This document shows positions 32,752 through 42,450 of a stretch of DNA of 64,000 bases, in pieces; position 1 is the stretch's first letter; each line of letters starts with the position of its first letter. The stretch spans positions 92,501 through 156,500 of the forward strand of contig JACEFZ010028132.1 in the NCBI GenBank assembly GCA_014155875.1, given 5' to 3'. The notes under the pieces were generated by a model. It made no database searches, was not told the origin of the DNA, and saw only the letters and a list, made by a program, of their open reading frames with translations. This DNA is from Cepaea nemoralis. Lineage: Eukaryota; Mollusca; Gastropoda; Stylommatophora; Helicidae. A program made the position numbers and the translations under genes.

Positions 32752-33178
32752 GAACATGACTGCATGTTCGGAGTGATGGCAGGTGGCTATGTCCCAGAGT
32801 TGACCGGTTTTTTACCTTATGCAGACATGCGTGGCTGCTGGGCTTCTGGTTGACTGCCACTGCCATCGGTGATGAACTGTATTTTCATGGACTGTGTGGG
32901 TGAACATCTAGGAAACATCCAGATAGGAAAATGACTGCCGATTCCATCAGAGATGAATTGGGTGTTTCGTGGGGGATTGGTGTGTTGACATTCTGGCGGC
33001 GGCATTATGCACAGTGTATCTGTCCGGGCTGTTGTTTGTCGAGACTCCTGTCTTTTCCACTTTTCAAATTGGGCAGTGGGGAGTGTTTTGTGTGATATTC
33101 ACTGGCACAGGAACGGAGCATAATGGGGACGACCCGTTGCTGTGAAGTTGGAACTGCAACTAACTAACTAACTAACTA
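32752..33178 (+). mobile_element. TAAC element copy 2
   Basis: Aligns end to end with the insert at 25,960-26,386, from ACATGACTGCATGTTCGGAG to the (CTAA)n tail, with scattered substitutions. No clear TSD was recognised. Confidence 0.85.
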
Positions 33179-33204
33179 TTCTTTCGTTCGCTAGCTGCCT
33201 ATAA

Positions 33205-33469
33205 ATGACATATCGTCTGTCATCATTATCATTATTATCATCATCATCGTCTAGCAGTATAATCTCTCAACACGGCGTGGTGGAAAGCCTCTGGATCTCT
33301 GACCATGTCTCCTGCCTGTGCACACTCATGCCACGGGTGTCCGGTGTCCATCTTTGTATTGAACGACCCCGTCTCTTCTTTCAAGAAGCACACCTTCCAC
33401 GACAGTTTCACCCGAGCCACGGCAACGTTTACCACGATCACAGTCGTCCAGTTCCCGGGACATGGTGCT
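33205..33469. other. No gene; short ATC run
   Basis: An imperfect (ATC)n run spans 33,218-33,250. The rest is unique-looking with no recognised content. Confidence 0.4.
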
Positions 33470-33560
33470 GATCTTGAGTGAAGTTCCTACCGTGACAGAT
33501 CTTGAGTGAAGTTCCTACCGTGACAGATCTTGAGTGAAGTTCCTACCGTGACAGATCTTG
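33470..33560. repeat. 28-bp tandem repeat, three copies
   Basis: GATCTTGAGTGAAGTTCCTA plus CCGTGACA three times, identical, ending in GATCTTG. Confidence 0.95.
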
Positions 33561-33924
33561 CACGAGAACTTCAGTGTCCTGCTCCCCCTAGGTCCACAAT
33601 ATTCTAAGAATTTGTCTATAATAGTTGAACACAAAAACTCAAATTGTCTTCTTTGACCAATACAAATTGCAGTGTCTCACGTGCATATGTTGCAATAGGG
33701 AAGAAGTTTCTTATAAATAATGTTAATATAACCTGCTTTCAGGATGACGGTATATACATTCACTCACGCTCAGATGGCGGCCTCTACAATGCTCAGAGAT
33801 TGAAGGCCAAGACCAAAATTAGAGAGTTGCTTTTTGCAGATGATGCTGCAGTTACGACCCACTCTGAAGAAGAATTGCAATGTCTACTATCTGCATTCTC
33901 CAATGCTTGTTCTGAATTTGGTTT

Positions 33925-34060
33925 CTTCTTCGTTCATCCGTATTTTTTTTTTCCGGATGTGATTGCGTTGTGCCTGTTTACAGCAGAGCTGCGTTCTTGC
34001 GCCGTTAGGCCGACACATCCGACTTCTGCGGGCATTTGTTGACCGGGTTAACCTTCCCGG
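33925..34060 (-). mobile_element. S-D SINE inside L-delta
   Basis: Flanked by a perfect 11-bp TSD GAATTTGGTTT (33,914-33,924 and 34,061-34,071). It runs from CTTCTTCGTTCATCCG to AACCTTCCCGG, so the GAA tail points left (minus orientation). This copy defines both ends of the family. Confidence 0.92.
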
Positions 34061-34244
34061 GAATTTGGTTTAACAATTAGTAAAAAGAAGACACAGATTA
34101 TGTCACAAGGTGCACATGGGGTACCATCAATCTTTATTGACGACGCCGAACTAGAGATGGTAGACCATTTTACATATCTAGGATCAGTGGTAAATAACAA
34201 ATTATCCCTAGATCAACATCCGGATTGGTAAGGCAGCAACAACA

Positions 34245-34901
34245 ATGAACAGGTTAAGAAAAAGAGTCTGGGAGAACAGGAATCTTACTGCCAAAACAAA
34301 AGTCCTTGTCTATCAAGCCTGTGTCCTTAGTACTCTTCTTTATGGCAGTGAAACCTGGACAACTTACTCACACCAAGAGAAATGTTTAAACAGCTTTCAT
34401 ATGCGGTGTCTGCGAAGAATTCTTGGTATTAAGTGGCAAGACAAAATCACAAATACTGAAGTATTGAAAAGATCAGGTTGTGTGACGGTATATTCCATGC
34501 TCAGTCGTCGTAGACTTAGATGGATAGGACATGTTAGGAGGATGTATGATGGTAGAATACCAAAGGACATCTTTTTTGGTGAATTACAGATGGGTAAGAG
34601 ATCTCAGGGTCGGCCTCTACTACGATACAAAGATGTGTGTAAGCGGGATATGATTGATGCAGGCATTGATAATGCACTTTGGGAGCAAGTCGTCGTTGAA
34701 CGTGTTGCTTGGAGGGCAAACATCAGAAATGGAATAAAGACAAAGGAGAAAATTATTGCACATAACTTACACACTGAGCGTGTGAGACGTAAGATGGTGC
34801 ATGATGGTGGAAATGACCACGTGTTCACATGCACTCACTGTGAACGGACATTTACAGCGCAAATTGGTCTTATCAGTGACATTAGCTACCGACATAGGTA
34901 A
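34245..34901 (+). pseudogene. L-delta copy 2 C-terminal ORF with finger
   Basis: A 218-residue open frame: thumb-region motifs VYQACVLSTLLYGSETWTTY, RRILGIKWQDKI, RRLRWIGHVRRMYDG, GRPLLRYKDVCKRD, then CTHCERTFTAQIGLIS. In the finger the first zinc-binding His is replaced by Asp (ISDISYRHR), whereas the 1.8 kb and 27.1 kb copies keep His, so this copy's finger is probably damaged. The fragment lacks catalytic RT and is not a functional gene. Confidence 0.85.
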
Positions 34902-35019
34902 AAGTTATTATGCCTTTTTAAATCACAAACTATCGTTTGTCAAGACGGCAAGGTGCCCATCTGAGAACCTGCTTTCTGGTATTGCTGGTGATGGACCTGT
35001 AATACAACATTCAATAATG

Positions 35020-35540
35020 GGTGGTTAGGGGTTGGATGGATGGGTGGGTGGGTGGATGGAGGATGTGTGGGTGGGTGAGTGTGCTGGTTTGGTGTTGGGT
35101 GGGAATGCGTGTGGGTGGGGCTATGTGTATGGGTGGGAGATGTGTGTGTGTGGATGGGGGATGTGTGTGTGGGTGGGTTGGGGGACTTTGCTTGGGTGGG
35201 GGATGTGTGTGGGTGGAGGTTGTGTGGGTTGGTGGGGGAATGTATGTGTGGGGGATGTTTGGTTGGTGGATGTGTGGATGGAGAGGGTTATGTGTATTTG
35301 GCTGGGTGGTTGAGGGGTGTGGGGGTGGGTGGGTGAAGGATGTGGGTGGGTGAGTGTGTGTGGGATGGGGGATGGGTGGGGGATTTGTGTGGGTGGGGGA
35401 TATGTGAGCGTGGGATAGATGGATGGGTGAGGGGAATGTATGTGTGCATGGGTGTGTGTGTGTGGGGGGGGGTGTGGGTGTGTGGATGGATGAGGGATGT
35501 GTGTTGGGGGGGGGGGAGTGTGGTAGGTGGGGATGTGTCT
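35020..35540 (+). repeat. G-rich GGGTGG/GGATGT low-complexity tract
   Basis: About 520 bp in which the plus strand is almost only G and T with some A, dominated by TGGGTGGG and GATGTGTG. Numerous G3 runs make G-quadruplex formation possible on the plus strand. Confidence 0.9.
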
Positions 35541-35872
35541 TTTAACATGGTAATATGCTTTGTTTATGCTTACAACATTCATTTGACAATATTTCTTCCT
35601 ATGCGAATGTTTCATGCACTATTGATGAACGAACGAAAGATGAGTGATTGGAAAGGCCAGATGTAAGACAGGCCTGCGTGCCCAATTTGTGTCCCTGTGA
35701 CAATAAAGTTAAATCAGATCAAATCAATGTGCCATACGTCTTAAAACCGTTTAACATATGCCAGTAGTGTCGCCAGCCTGCATGTGACTTGTTTAACAGT
35801 TTCCATTGCTGTTTTGATTATAGAGCCAGATATTCAACGTTTGTGATGGTTTCAAGGCCTTCATTGTTCATT
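35541..35872. other. No gene seen
   Basis: AATAAAGTTAAATCAGATCA at about 35,702 looks like a retroelement tail but could not be assigned. Confidence 0.4.
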
Positions 35873-36500
35873 GTGATCTTTGACAGATGGACCTGACATA
35901 AAACAGCAGAGAAGTGCGTGGACATTCACGGCACGTTCAGCGGACCGAACTATTGAAGAAGCCGTTGCCCGCTCTATGACCACTCGCTGCATGGCCATGG
36001 AGATGATGGTAGTAACGCGGGCGTTCATGTGACAGGAATCAATCACATAATTATATCAACGTTAGTGTACTGAATGATTCAAGAGTATGATCCGAATGGC
36101 TGAGGCAGGTTCTGTACGTAGACAGTTGACCGAATCGCTGCTGGGGCCTCTTGTACCTTCAGACCATTCCTTGACAGGAGGGAGTTGAGGGAAACGACCG
36201 AATTGATAAACTTGCTGGCTCTGCATCCCCTGCAGATGGCCAGCCCATAGATCGAGCCGATGTTATTAACGCCCTTAGAGAGATGTCGAGAGACTTTGAC
36301 ACCAGTGAATCCACATCTTTGTCTAGCACGAAAGACTTGGGAGAAAGAACTGACACGACCAGACACGAGGGGGGGGGGGGGGGGGGGAGACATCGGGAGA
36401 ACGAGGGGCCTCGTCAACCAACACAGAGCTGGCATAATCAGCCGCCTGACGCTGATGTATACGTTGGAAGAGGGGGAGGGTGGGAGTCGGGTGGGGAGGG
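35873..36500 (+). pseudogene. RNH element copy 3, decayed
   Basis: TGACAGATGGACC at 35,880 matches the YTDGS region of copy 1, and AAACAGCAGAGAAGTGCGTG, ACCACTCGCTGC/ATGGCCATGGAGATG, GAGGGAAACGACCGAATTGA, CTTGCTGGCTCTGCA and GACGCTGATGTATACG follow in the RNase H order. Many indels are present, and a 19-base G run (36,369-36,387) interrupts the distal half. The gap between the Glu and His motif regions suggests an internal loss. Confidence 0.7.
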
Positions 36501-36559
36501 GGGGGGGGCGTTATGTGCACATATGGACTGTCTGAGTGTACAGATAACACCCTAAAAAG

Positions 36560-37175
36560 ATATTTGACTAACTTTGACTGCTATGCAGTTTTGTCAGGGG
36601 ATATTATTTCTGTTTCGATATTGTTCAGAAACAGGTGTTGATTGTCACCGTGTCTCGTCACAGACACGATTTCAATCCTATAGCACTGTTTGAGATTTGA
36701 ACCTTGTCGTCTGCATATCTGAGTTCTGGGATTTGATTTCCAACAATCACTCGTGAATCAAAATTGTCTTTAGTCTCATCATATTTTACATGTCTCATTA
36801 AATGTTCTTAGTATATGCTGAATAGGTGTGGAGAAAGTATGCAGTTCTGTCTTATTCCCCTTTGCACCTCAAATCAGTTTGATGTTTCACCGGCTACACT
36901 GACAGCTGCTTGTCAATCACGATATAATGACTGGGTTATGTGGACCAGATGTGCTGGAAACTCTATATCTCTATCGATGTTCCACAATCTCTGATGTTTA
37001 ACACGGTCGAAGGCTGGAGTCTATGAAGCAAGTATGAAGTTCTATATTGTATGTACTCTCTGCATTTCTCAAACATGGTTCTCATGTTGGAGATATGGTC
37101 CCTGGTTCCCTTTCCCTGTCTGGATCCTGAATGTACTTTCTATAGTTGACACTAAGGTCCTTTAACTTCTCTCCA
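36560..37175 (-). pseudogene. L-beta-like reverse transcriptase relic
   Basis: On the minus strand, fragments equivalent to QQAAVSVAGETSN, FEVQRGIRQNCILS and a YADD-like region (about 36,710) align in order with the L-beta RT at 2840-3110. Multiple stops and frameshifts. Ends are uncertain. Confidence 0.65.
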
Positions 37176-37507
37176 CGATGACTCGTCGGGGGTTTTGCCG
37201 ACAGAATTGTTCCACGCATTGTTTCGTTAATTGTCACAGTTTACCATTGTCTTTCTTTGGAGAGGATGAAGATGATTCCCTTCGACGCTTGGGCCAGACA
37301 GCGCTGTCCCGGACCTTCACACCCAGTCCTTGTAGCTATGGACGTCGACTTCACCTCCCGCTTGATGAGTTGCTCGGGTATGTCGTCACGTATTCTGTGA
37401 TGTAGAATTGTACCATTGATGCTGGTAATGTTCCGGCGAAAGAGCGGACTGTGTGGCTTTTGCTTATTATTTTGTAAAACAAAAAAACTGTTCTTCGGAA
37501 TTTTACA

Positions 37508-37508
<1 letters not shown>
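37176..37508. other. No gene seen
   Basis: No recognisable content. Confidence 0.4.

Positions 37509-37582
<74 letters not shown>
37509..37582. repeat. (TG)n microsatellite
   Basis: About 36 uninterrupted TG units. Confidence 0.97.
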
Positions 37583-37584
<2 letters not shown>

Positions 37585-37751
37585 CGTGTAGTTGATAGGG
37601 GGGTGGGTGGGGCTAAGTGACCATGTCAAGAGCGCTGTCCGACCAGTGCCAGCCGTCGTCCGCTAACAGCGGAGAAGACTGGTCACGTGCCGGCCTGCAC
37701 CGCGTGATGATCCAATCACGTCATAGGTCCATGGCGGGTAACTGCTTTCGG

Positions 37752-37922
37752 CGCATGTTGTTATTGTCTTCTTCTTCATCTTCTTCTGCCTTCATCCAGA
37801 GCTTTTTTTTTTTCGGAAGTGATTGCGTTGTGCCTGTTTAAGCAGAGCTGCGTTCTTGCGCCGTTAGGCCGAGACACCCGACTTCTGCGGGCATTTGTTG
37901 ACCGGATTAACCTTCCCGGGGA
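37752..37922 (-). mobile_element. S-D SINE
   Basis: CTTCTTCTTCATCTTCTTCT (tail, reversed), GTGATTGCGTTGTGCCTG, GCAGAGCTGCGTTCTTGCGC and GACCGGATTAACCTTCCCGG. Followed by a TG/CG dinucleotide tract (37,930-38,030). Confidence 0.85.
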
Positions 37923-37929
37923 TGTTGTT

Positions 37930-38030
37930 ATTGTATATGTAATTGTGTGTGAATGTGTGTGTGCGCGTGCGCGTGTGTGTGAATGTGTGTGCGTGTGCGA
38001 GCGCGCTTGTGTGTATCTATATTCGTGTAC
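37930..38030. repeat. TG/CG alternating dinucleotide tract
   Basis: Alternating purine-pyrimidine sequence, including GTGCGCGTGCGCGTGTG, interrupted by AATG. Confidence 0.85.
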
Positions 38031-38749
38031 AAATGAAATTAATCGTGTACATGACTTAGAACTTTTGTGAGGTACAGTATACGAGTGTGACAGTTCTCTT
38101 TCTCCGGAGGTTAATAACCCACACTCCCTAACCCCATACTCTTCCTATATCTGCGACTGTTTTTGTAGGCTTCTCTACGCCCGCCCCTAAGTGCCTGCTC
38201 CAGATCTCCGGCATCTCACCGAGCTGCCCATAACGACGGGCTCACGATGACCGAAACTCCTGCTCCTTCCATTGTTCCCTTGCAGACGATGATAGAGAGA
38301 TATACTTCCGCTGGCAGCCAACCAATCAAGCGTTGATAATCAAATCAAGCCGACCAATCAGACGAGAGCTCATCAAATCTAACCAGCCAATGAGCTGCGG
38401 CCAATAAAATATATTAATCCACACATTTTCGATTTATGACTGTTGGCGGCCTCCGCCGCAGGTTCGCAATGACTACCATGTAAATGTCCTCATTCAATCT
38501 TCATATTTTTGTCTTCATCAAACAGTTCAATCTCCTTGGATTATTGAGCAGCAGTAAATCCAAGATGCTTACACAAGTTGTCGTAGTGACACGTTAGACG
38601 GTTTCCACCTGTTTTCCTTTGAAATACTTTGGATCCAGACATGATAATAACGTGACCTTTTTAAAAGATGCTAGAGAGAGACTGACCACTGAAATGGAGA
38701 GGTGGCACGGCTCAAACAGCCTATGGCACAACACCAGCAAACATGAGAG
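38031..38749. other. No gene seen
   Basis: Unique-looking; 38,290-38,410 has several CCAATnA motifs on a ~25-bp spacing (CAACCAATCAAGC, CGACCAATCAGAC, CAGCCAATGAG, CGGCCAATAAA). Nothing else was recognised. Confidence 0.4.
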
Positions 38750-38883
38750 TCACCATGGCCGAATGGTTAAGAGCATCCGGTGTTATGCTGTAAAAGTAGC
38801 GGGTTCAGCTCCTACAGCGGTCAGTTGTACTAAAATGTTGGCGTGACTTGGGGACATAAATTACAAGTACCTCAGAAGTTGGA
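38750..38883 (+). mobile_element. S-A SINE, 5' half
   Basis: tRNA-like head with a perfect A box (TGGCCGAATGG, 38,756) and B-box-like GGTTCAGCTCC 40 bp on, then TCAGTTGTACTAAAATGTTG, TGACTTGGGGACATAAATTA and TACCTCAGAAGTTGGAGT. The 3' half is missing. Confidence 0.8.
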
Positions 38884-38885
38884 GT

Positions 38886-39265
38886 AAGTTCGCTTGGTTA
38901 ACATCAGATGGACGATGCATCACAGAGGTAAAGAATAGAATAGGACACGCAAATACTGTATTCTACCAAATGAAGAACATTTTATGCTATAAGTTCTTGT
39001 CACTGGAAGCTAGAGAAAGAATTCCTGAATGTTACATAGAACCAATTTAACAAACGGTTACGAATCATGGACAATTTTCAAACAGACGAAACAATCCACA
39101 GAAAAGGACAGATGTGTGGAAAGAGATGTAGAGGAGAACATCTTTCTCTGTTTTATGTCAATGCATGAAAGGGAACCAGTAAACGAACTGATCCATGCCG
39201 TCGGAGATTGCCGCTTTTGGAGAAGCATGACTAGCCACGTCAACCGGCGAGACACTTCCTAATGA
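38886..39265 (+). pseudogene. L-gamma-like 3' fragment
   Basis: Encodes LTSDGRCITEVKNRIGHA then FYQMKN, and near the end NELIHAVGDCRFWRSMT plus SHVNRRDTS before a stop at 39,260. These match L-gamma (TSDGRCVEEIRTRIA; ELIHDSGDRVRWQNMTAHANR). A large internal deletion and frameshifts are present. Confidence 0.65.
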
Positions 39266-39553
39266 AATTAAGAACTCAAACATGTTAGGTCCGTTTTTCC
39301 TTCCTTGATCCCGCGAGAAAGGATCCAATGTCTAGCCTGCTCGGATGAGGGTCAAAAGCCAGAAGGATGACTGCACGATCCACAGATCAACACATCCCTT
39401 GGCAAGGGTGAAGTAGAAGAGAGTGGATTGATTAAACACTTGCTGAGTCAGTATGTACAATTTGACAAACCAACGGAGACTAGAAAGCGCCTGTGTGCTG
39501 GTTTACAATCTGGGGCGTTCGGATAAGATTGGTGTGTGGTTTATTTATTTTTG
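39266..39553. other. No gene seen
   Basis: No recognisable content. Confidence 0.35.
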
Positions 39554-40020
39554 ACTGGTATCTTGCCATCCTGACAGAGGATAGTTTGTGAAGTGGAGTT
39601 ATCTCTCCATAACACAAAACCTGGGCTGTTTAGAGACCATGTGTTGTCCATGCAGCATGATCCCTCTCTCGGCCTGCCTAGTTTACTCCAGAGGACAGAT
39701 AACACCAATACATCTGGCACAAGACAAGCTGCAGAAGCTGCCGGATCAGCAAAGCAATGCTCTGTCCATCTGTCGGAGCTTCCACCCTAGACCAGCCGCC
39801 GACCAAGACTTAGAGCCTGGTCTGCCCTGCCATGACATTTAGTCTTTAGGTTGCATTTCCTCGCACTAAGGTAAAACTTGTACACTCCCAATTGCAATCC
39901 TCCGCCCAAAGTCGTTGGCACAATGTGGGGTGACGGGTTTCGTGAGCGCCGCACAAAATTCGGCGCTAACAGAAAGCAGGTAGTACCGACTACTGTCATA
40001 CAATAGCTCAGTCCTATCCT
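39554..40020 (-). mobile_element. S-E SINE-like repeat copy 1
   Basis: Matches the other two S-E copies end to end: CTTGCCATCCTGACAGAGGATAG (3' end reversed), ATGTGTTGTCCATGCAGCAT, TAGTTTACTCCAGAGG, CACCAATACATCTGG, GTTGGCACAATGTGGGGTGA, ATTCGGCGCTAACAGAAAGC. No protein is encoded. Confidence 0.85.
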
Positions 40021-40034
40021 ATTATTATTAATGA

Positions 40035-40072
<38 letters not shown>

Positions 40073-40100
40073 GTACAATATTAATAATAATATGAAAAAG
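40021..40100. repeat. (ATT)n microsatellite
   Basis: ATT/TTA repeats with few interruptions between S-E and L-gamma. Confidence 0.9.
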
Positions 40101-40124
40101 AAGAAGAAGAGCTCATCACCATCA

Positions 40125-40690
40125 TCATGTGCCATGCCGGTTAGCATGAGCGGTCATGTTTTGCCATCTCACTCGATCACCAGAGTCGTGGATCAGCTCA
40201 CTGTTCTTGTCCCGACCATACAATGTGTCCAAGCCATCCAGGTATTTACTTCTCTGCCGTCCCCTTGTTCTCTTCCCCTCGATCTTGCTAGTTGTCACCA
40301 AGTTCAACAATTTATTTCTATTCATAACGTGACCAAAAAACTGTCACTGTCTCTACGTCAAATGTCTCTAATCATTTCACGGTGTTCATTTGTTTCTTGA
40401 AGGACTTGCTCATTGGGTTTTCTGTCTGTCCTTATTATTCTTTGTATTTCCCCCAGAAACTACATTTCTACAGCTATCATATGTTTTTTCAGCTCGTCTG
40501 CTCAATGTCCACGCTTCACATCCATACAACAGTAAAGGTTCTATGTAGCCTCAACGCTCTTTTTCTTGTTGCAAATGACATCTTTTTATTCGTCAGTATG
40601 TCTTTAATCTTGCTGCTTTCGCCATTGCGATTCTTGTTCTTATCTCTTCAAGGCATCTCCCATCAGATGTTATGACTGTTCCGAGATGGG
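40125..40690 (-). pseudogene. L-gamma copy 1 C-terminal region
   Basis: Minus-strand translation includes LLNLVTTSKIEGKRTRGRQR, SKYLDGLDTLYGRDKN and SELIHDSGDRVRWQNMT with a terminal stop at about 40,130. Upstream thumb motifs are frameshifted. No catalytic residues lie in this part. Confidence 0.8.
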
Positions 40691-40692
40691 TA

Positions 40693-40980
40693 TTTTTTTT
40701 TTTTTTCGCGCTCGATTTGAACTCAAGCGTAGTTCATACACACTATTTATATTAGTGACGGACTGAATTTTGCGTATGGATTAGCTTTCCCTATTAAAGT
40801 GTCCCTCACTATCTGGTGAACCCACTCCGACTTCAGAGGTACTTGTAATTAACGTCCCCAAGTCAGACAGGTCAACATTTTAGTCCAGCTGTCCGGCGTA
40901 GGGGTTGAACCGCTAACATCGGCATCAGCACACCGGATGTTTAAAACACGCGGTCATACCAATTCGGCCATGCGGACCTG
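40693..40980 (-). mobile_element. S-A SINE, near full length
   Basis: From a 14-base T run (poly(A) tail reversed) through CGCTCGATTTGAACTCAAGC, GGATTAGCTTTCCC, CCACTCCGACTTCAGAGGTA, AACGTCCCCAAGTC, GGGGTTGAACCGCTAA to CCAATTCGGCCATGC (the reverse of the A-box head). An imperfect TSD is seen (GACTGTTCCGAGA left, CACTGTTCGGATA right). Confidence 0.85.
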
Positions 40981-41042
40981 CACTGTTCGGATATAATCGT
41001 ACCCATTCACTTGTTTGAGAATATTCCCATTTACTTGTATAT

Positions 41043-41280
41043 GTTTTTTATTTCGCATATCCTTTACAGGACATCGCTGTCTACACCAGCATTTTACCGC
41101 TGTTGTTGATTTCTTGCCAAGATTACGCTCAGTAGTTGCCATTGCTTTCTGAGCGGCCGGCTCACATATCCCGCAAGTCACCAACGCGGCGAGAACCGCT
41201 ACTAATTCTTGCGCGCTGCGTTACCCTATGTATATAGACCGGATTACGGAGAAAGTCGTTTAACCTCTAGGCCAGTCAGA
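41043..41280 (-). mobile_element. S-C SINE, near full length
   Basis: 238 bp with a perfect 10-bp TSD ACTTGTATAT (41,033-41,042 and 41,281-41,290). Reversed order: GCATATCCTTTACAGGACAT, TTGCCAAGATTACGCTCAGT, TTGCCATTGCTTTCTGAGC, GAGAACCGCTACTAATTC, TTTAACCTCTAGGCCAGTC. Confidence 0.92.
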
Positions 41281-41290
41281 ACTTGTATAT

Positions 41291-41746
41291 TGCATTGTGG
41301 TATTTCCTTCTTCCCAGTGACGACCATAATCTGTGTCTTCTTACAAATTAATTCTAACCCAAGTTGTTCACTGTATGCAACAACCGCATCGACTAAATGT
41401 TGCAAATCCTGCTAATTGTCTACAATCAACACTGTTTCATCCGCATATCTAATGTTATTGATGTTATGTTCTCCCATGATGATTCCTTTCATATCGTCAA
41501 CATTTCTGAAAATACTTTCACTATACAAGGAAAACAGATCTGGAGACATTACACATCCCAGTCTCACACCCCTTTTAATAGGCTGATATTGGCTTACTTC
41601 ATTATCAACTCTTATGGCAGCTTGTTGTTTCCAATATATGGTTTTTACAGGTGTAAGGTCTTTTCCATTAATTTGTAGATCTTCAAGCATCTCCATCATG
41701 TTGAAATGTCTGACTTTATTGAAAGCCTTTGTGTAGTCAATAAAGC
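41291..41746 (-). pseudogene. L-gamma copy 1 RT palm region
   Basis: Minus-strand frame: GFIDYTKAFNKVRH, EDLQINGKDLTPVKTIYWKQ, KRGVRLGCVMSPDLFSLYSE, NNIRYADETVLIVDN (catalytic site YADE instead of YADD). The change at the second aspartate would by itself impair catalysis. The frame is open from SINE-C to about 41,412. Confidence 0.85.
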
Positions 41747-42200
41747 CGTTCTCCGTGGTGATGGCGTTGCGGACGCGATTCGTAATGCCACTTACCCGCG
41801 TTCGAAACACGGTGGTGACAGATTTGGCAGCAGACCGTGTCTCGCTGGTTTTAACGTGTTGGTATGGGAGCTGTAATTCAGAAGGCAATGGCAAAATACT
41901 GAACGTAAAACTTGCCAAGACATACAACGGCAGTAAAAATGATTGATTGATTGAGGAACCGACATCACAGCATTCGGGACATTCCCATAAGCGCTCCGTC
42001 CCCATCCTCAGCAGCCAGCGAAGAGTTCCAACACTAATAGTTCCAGTAGCAATCTGATTATATGTCCGTCTCGCCTTTCCTCTGTGGCGTCGAGCATCGG
42101 CCAGATCCCCTCGTCACATCTCACTGCCTCATTCTTACCAGACAGTAAAAATGCTGGTGTTGAATGCTACGTAAAGGATATGCAGCTTTAAAAAAAAAAA
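41747..42200 (+). mobile_element. S-C SINE split by L-zeta
   Basis: Left part 41,747-41,940 (GGCAATGGCAAAATACTGAA, AAACTTGCCAAGACATACAA) and right part 42,143-42,200 (AATGCTGGTGTTGAATGC, GTAAAGGATATGC, A-run). The TSD in L-gamma is TCAATAAAGC (41,737-41,746) and TCAATCAAGC (42,201-42,210), one mismatch. Confidence 0.85.
41941..42142 (-). mobile_element. L-zeta 3' fragment inside S-C
   Basis: A 202-bp insert bracketed by CAGTAAAAAT (41,931-41,940 and 42,143-42,152). On the minus strand it encodes TGTISVGTLRWLLR then TERLWECPECCDVGS, and ends with a (TCAA)n tail. It resembles the C-terminus of RNase H-bearing LINEs. Confidence 0.85.
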
Positions 42201-42450
42201 TCAATCAAGCAAAGATATAAGTCTTTGTTTACTTCTACAGAACGTTCACTTACTGTTCTCAGTATATACACAGCATTTACTGTACCCTTTCCTTCTACAC
42301 ACCCACATTGTTCTTCTCCTATTTCGGGTTATGTTTTCTTCCTAACACTTTGCATGATAATTCTTAGCAGAATCTTGGTGATGTGGTTCATTATATTAAT
42401 TGTTGCATGTTGATCACAATCCAAGGTTCCTGATTTCTTGGGGATTGCAA
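42201..42450 (-). pseudogene. L-gamma copy 1 upstream RT region
   Basis: Minus-strand reading gives IAIPKKSGTLDCDQHATINI, then QCGCVEGKGTVNAVYILRTV and SERSVEVNKDLYL, the RT fingers region preceding the 41.7 kb part. 5' truncated at about 42,450. Confidence 0.8.

Larger units (their letters stand above)
33741..34962 (+). mobile_element. L-delta copy 2, with S-D insert
   Basis: A 5'-truncated LINE from the GIYIHSRSDGGLYNA region to the 3' end GTCAAGACGGCAAGGTG. A 136-bp S-D SINE sits at 33,925-34,060. Copy 1 has the uninterrupted sequence at about 25,895-25,920. Confidence 0.9.
40115..42450 (-). mobile_element. L-gamma copy 1 with three SINE insertions
   Basis: Minus-strand LINE from its 3' end (40,115) to the N-terminal RT region (about 42,450). 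It is broken by S-A (40,693-40,980), S-C (41,043-41,280) and a second S-C (41,747-42,200) that itself holds an L-zeta fragment. L-gamma copies 2 and 3 give the uninterrupted sequence at these points. Confidence 0.88.

Noticed and set aside
35032..35615. Gly/Val/Trp and Pro/His/Thr rich frames
   Set aside because: Products of the GGGTGG low-complexity tract on its two strands.
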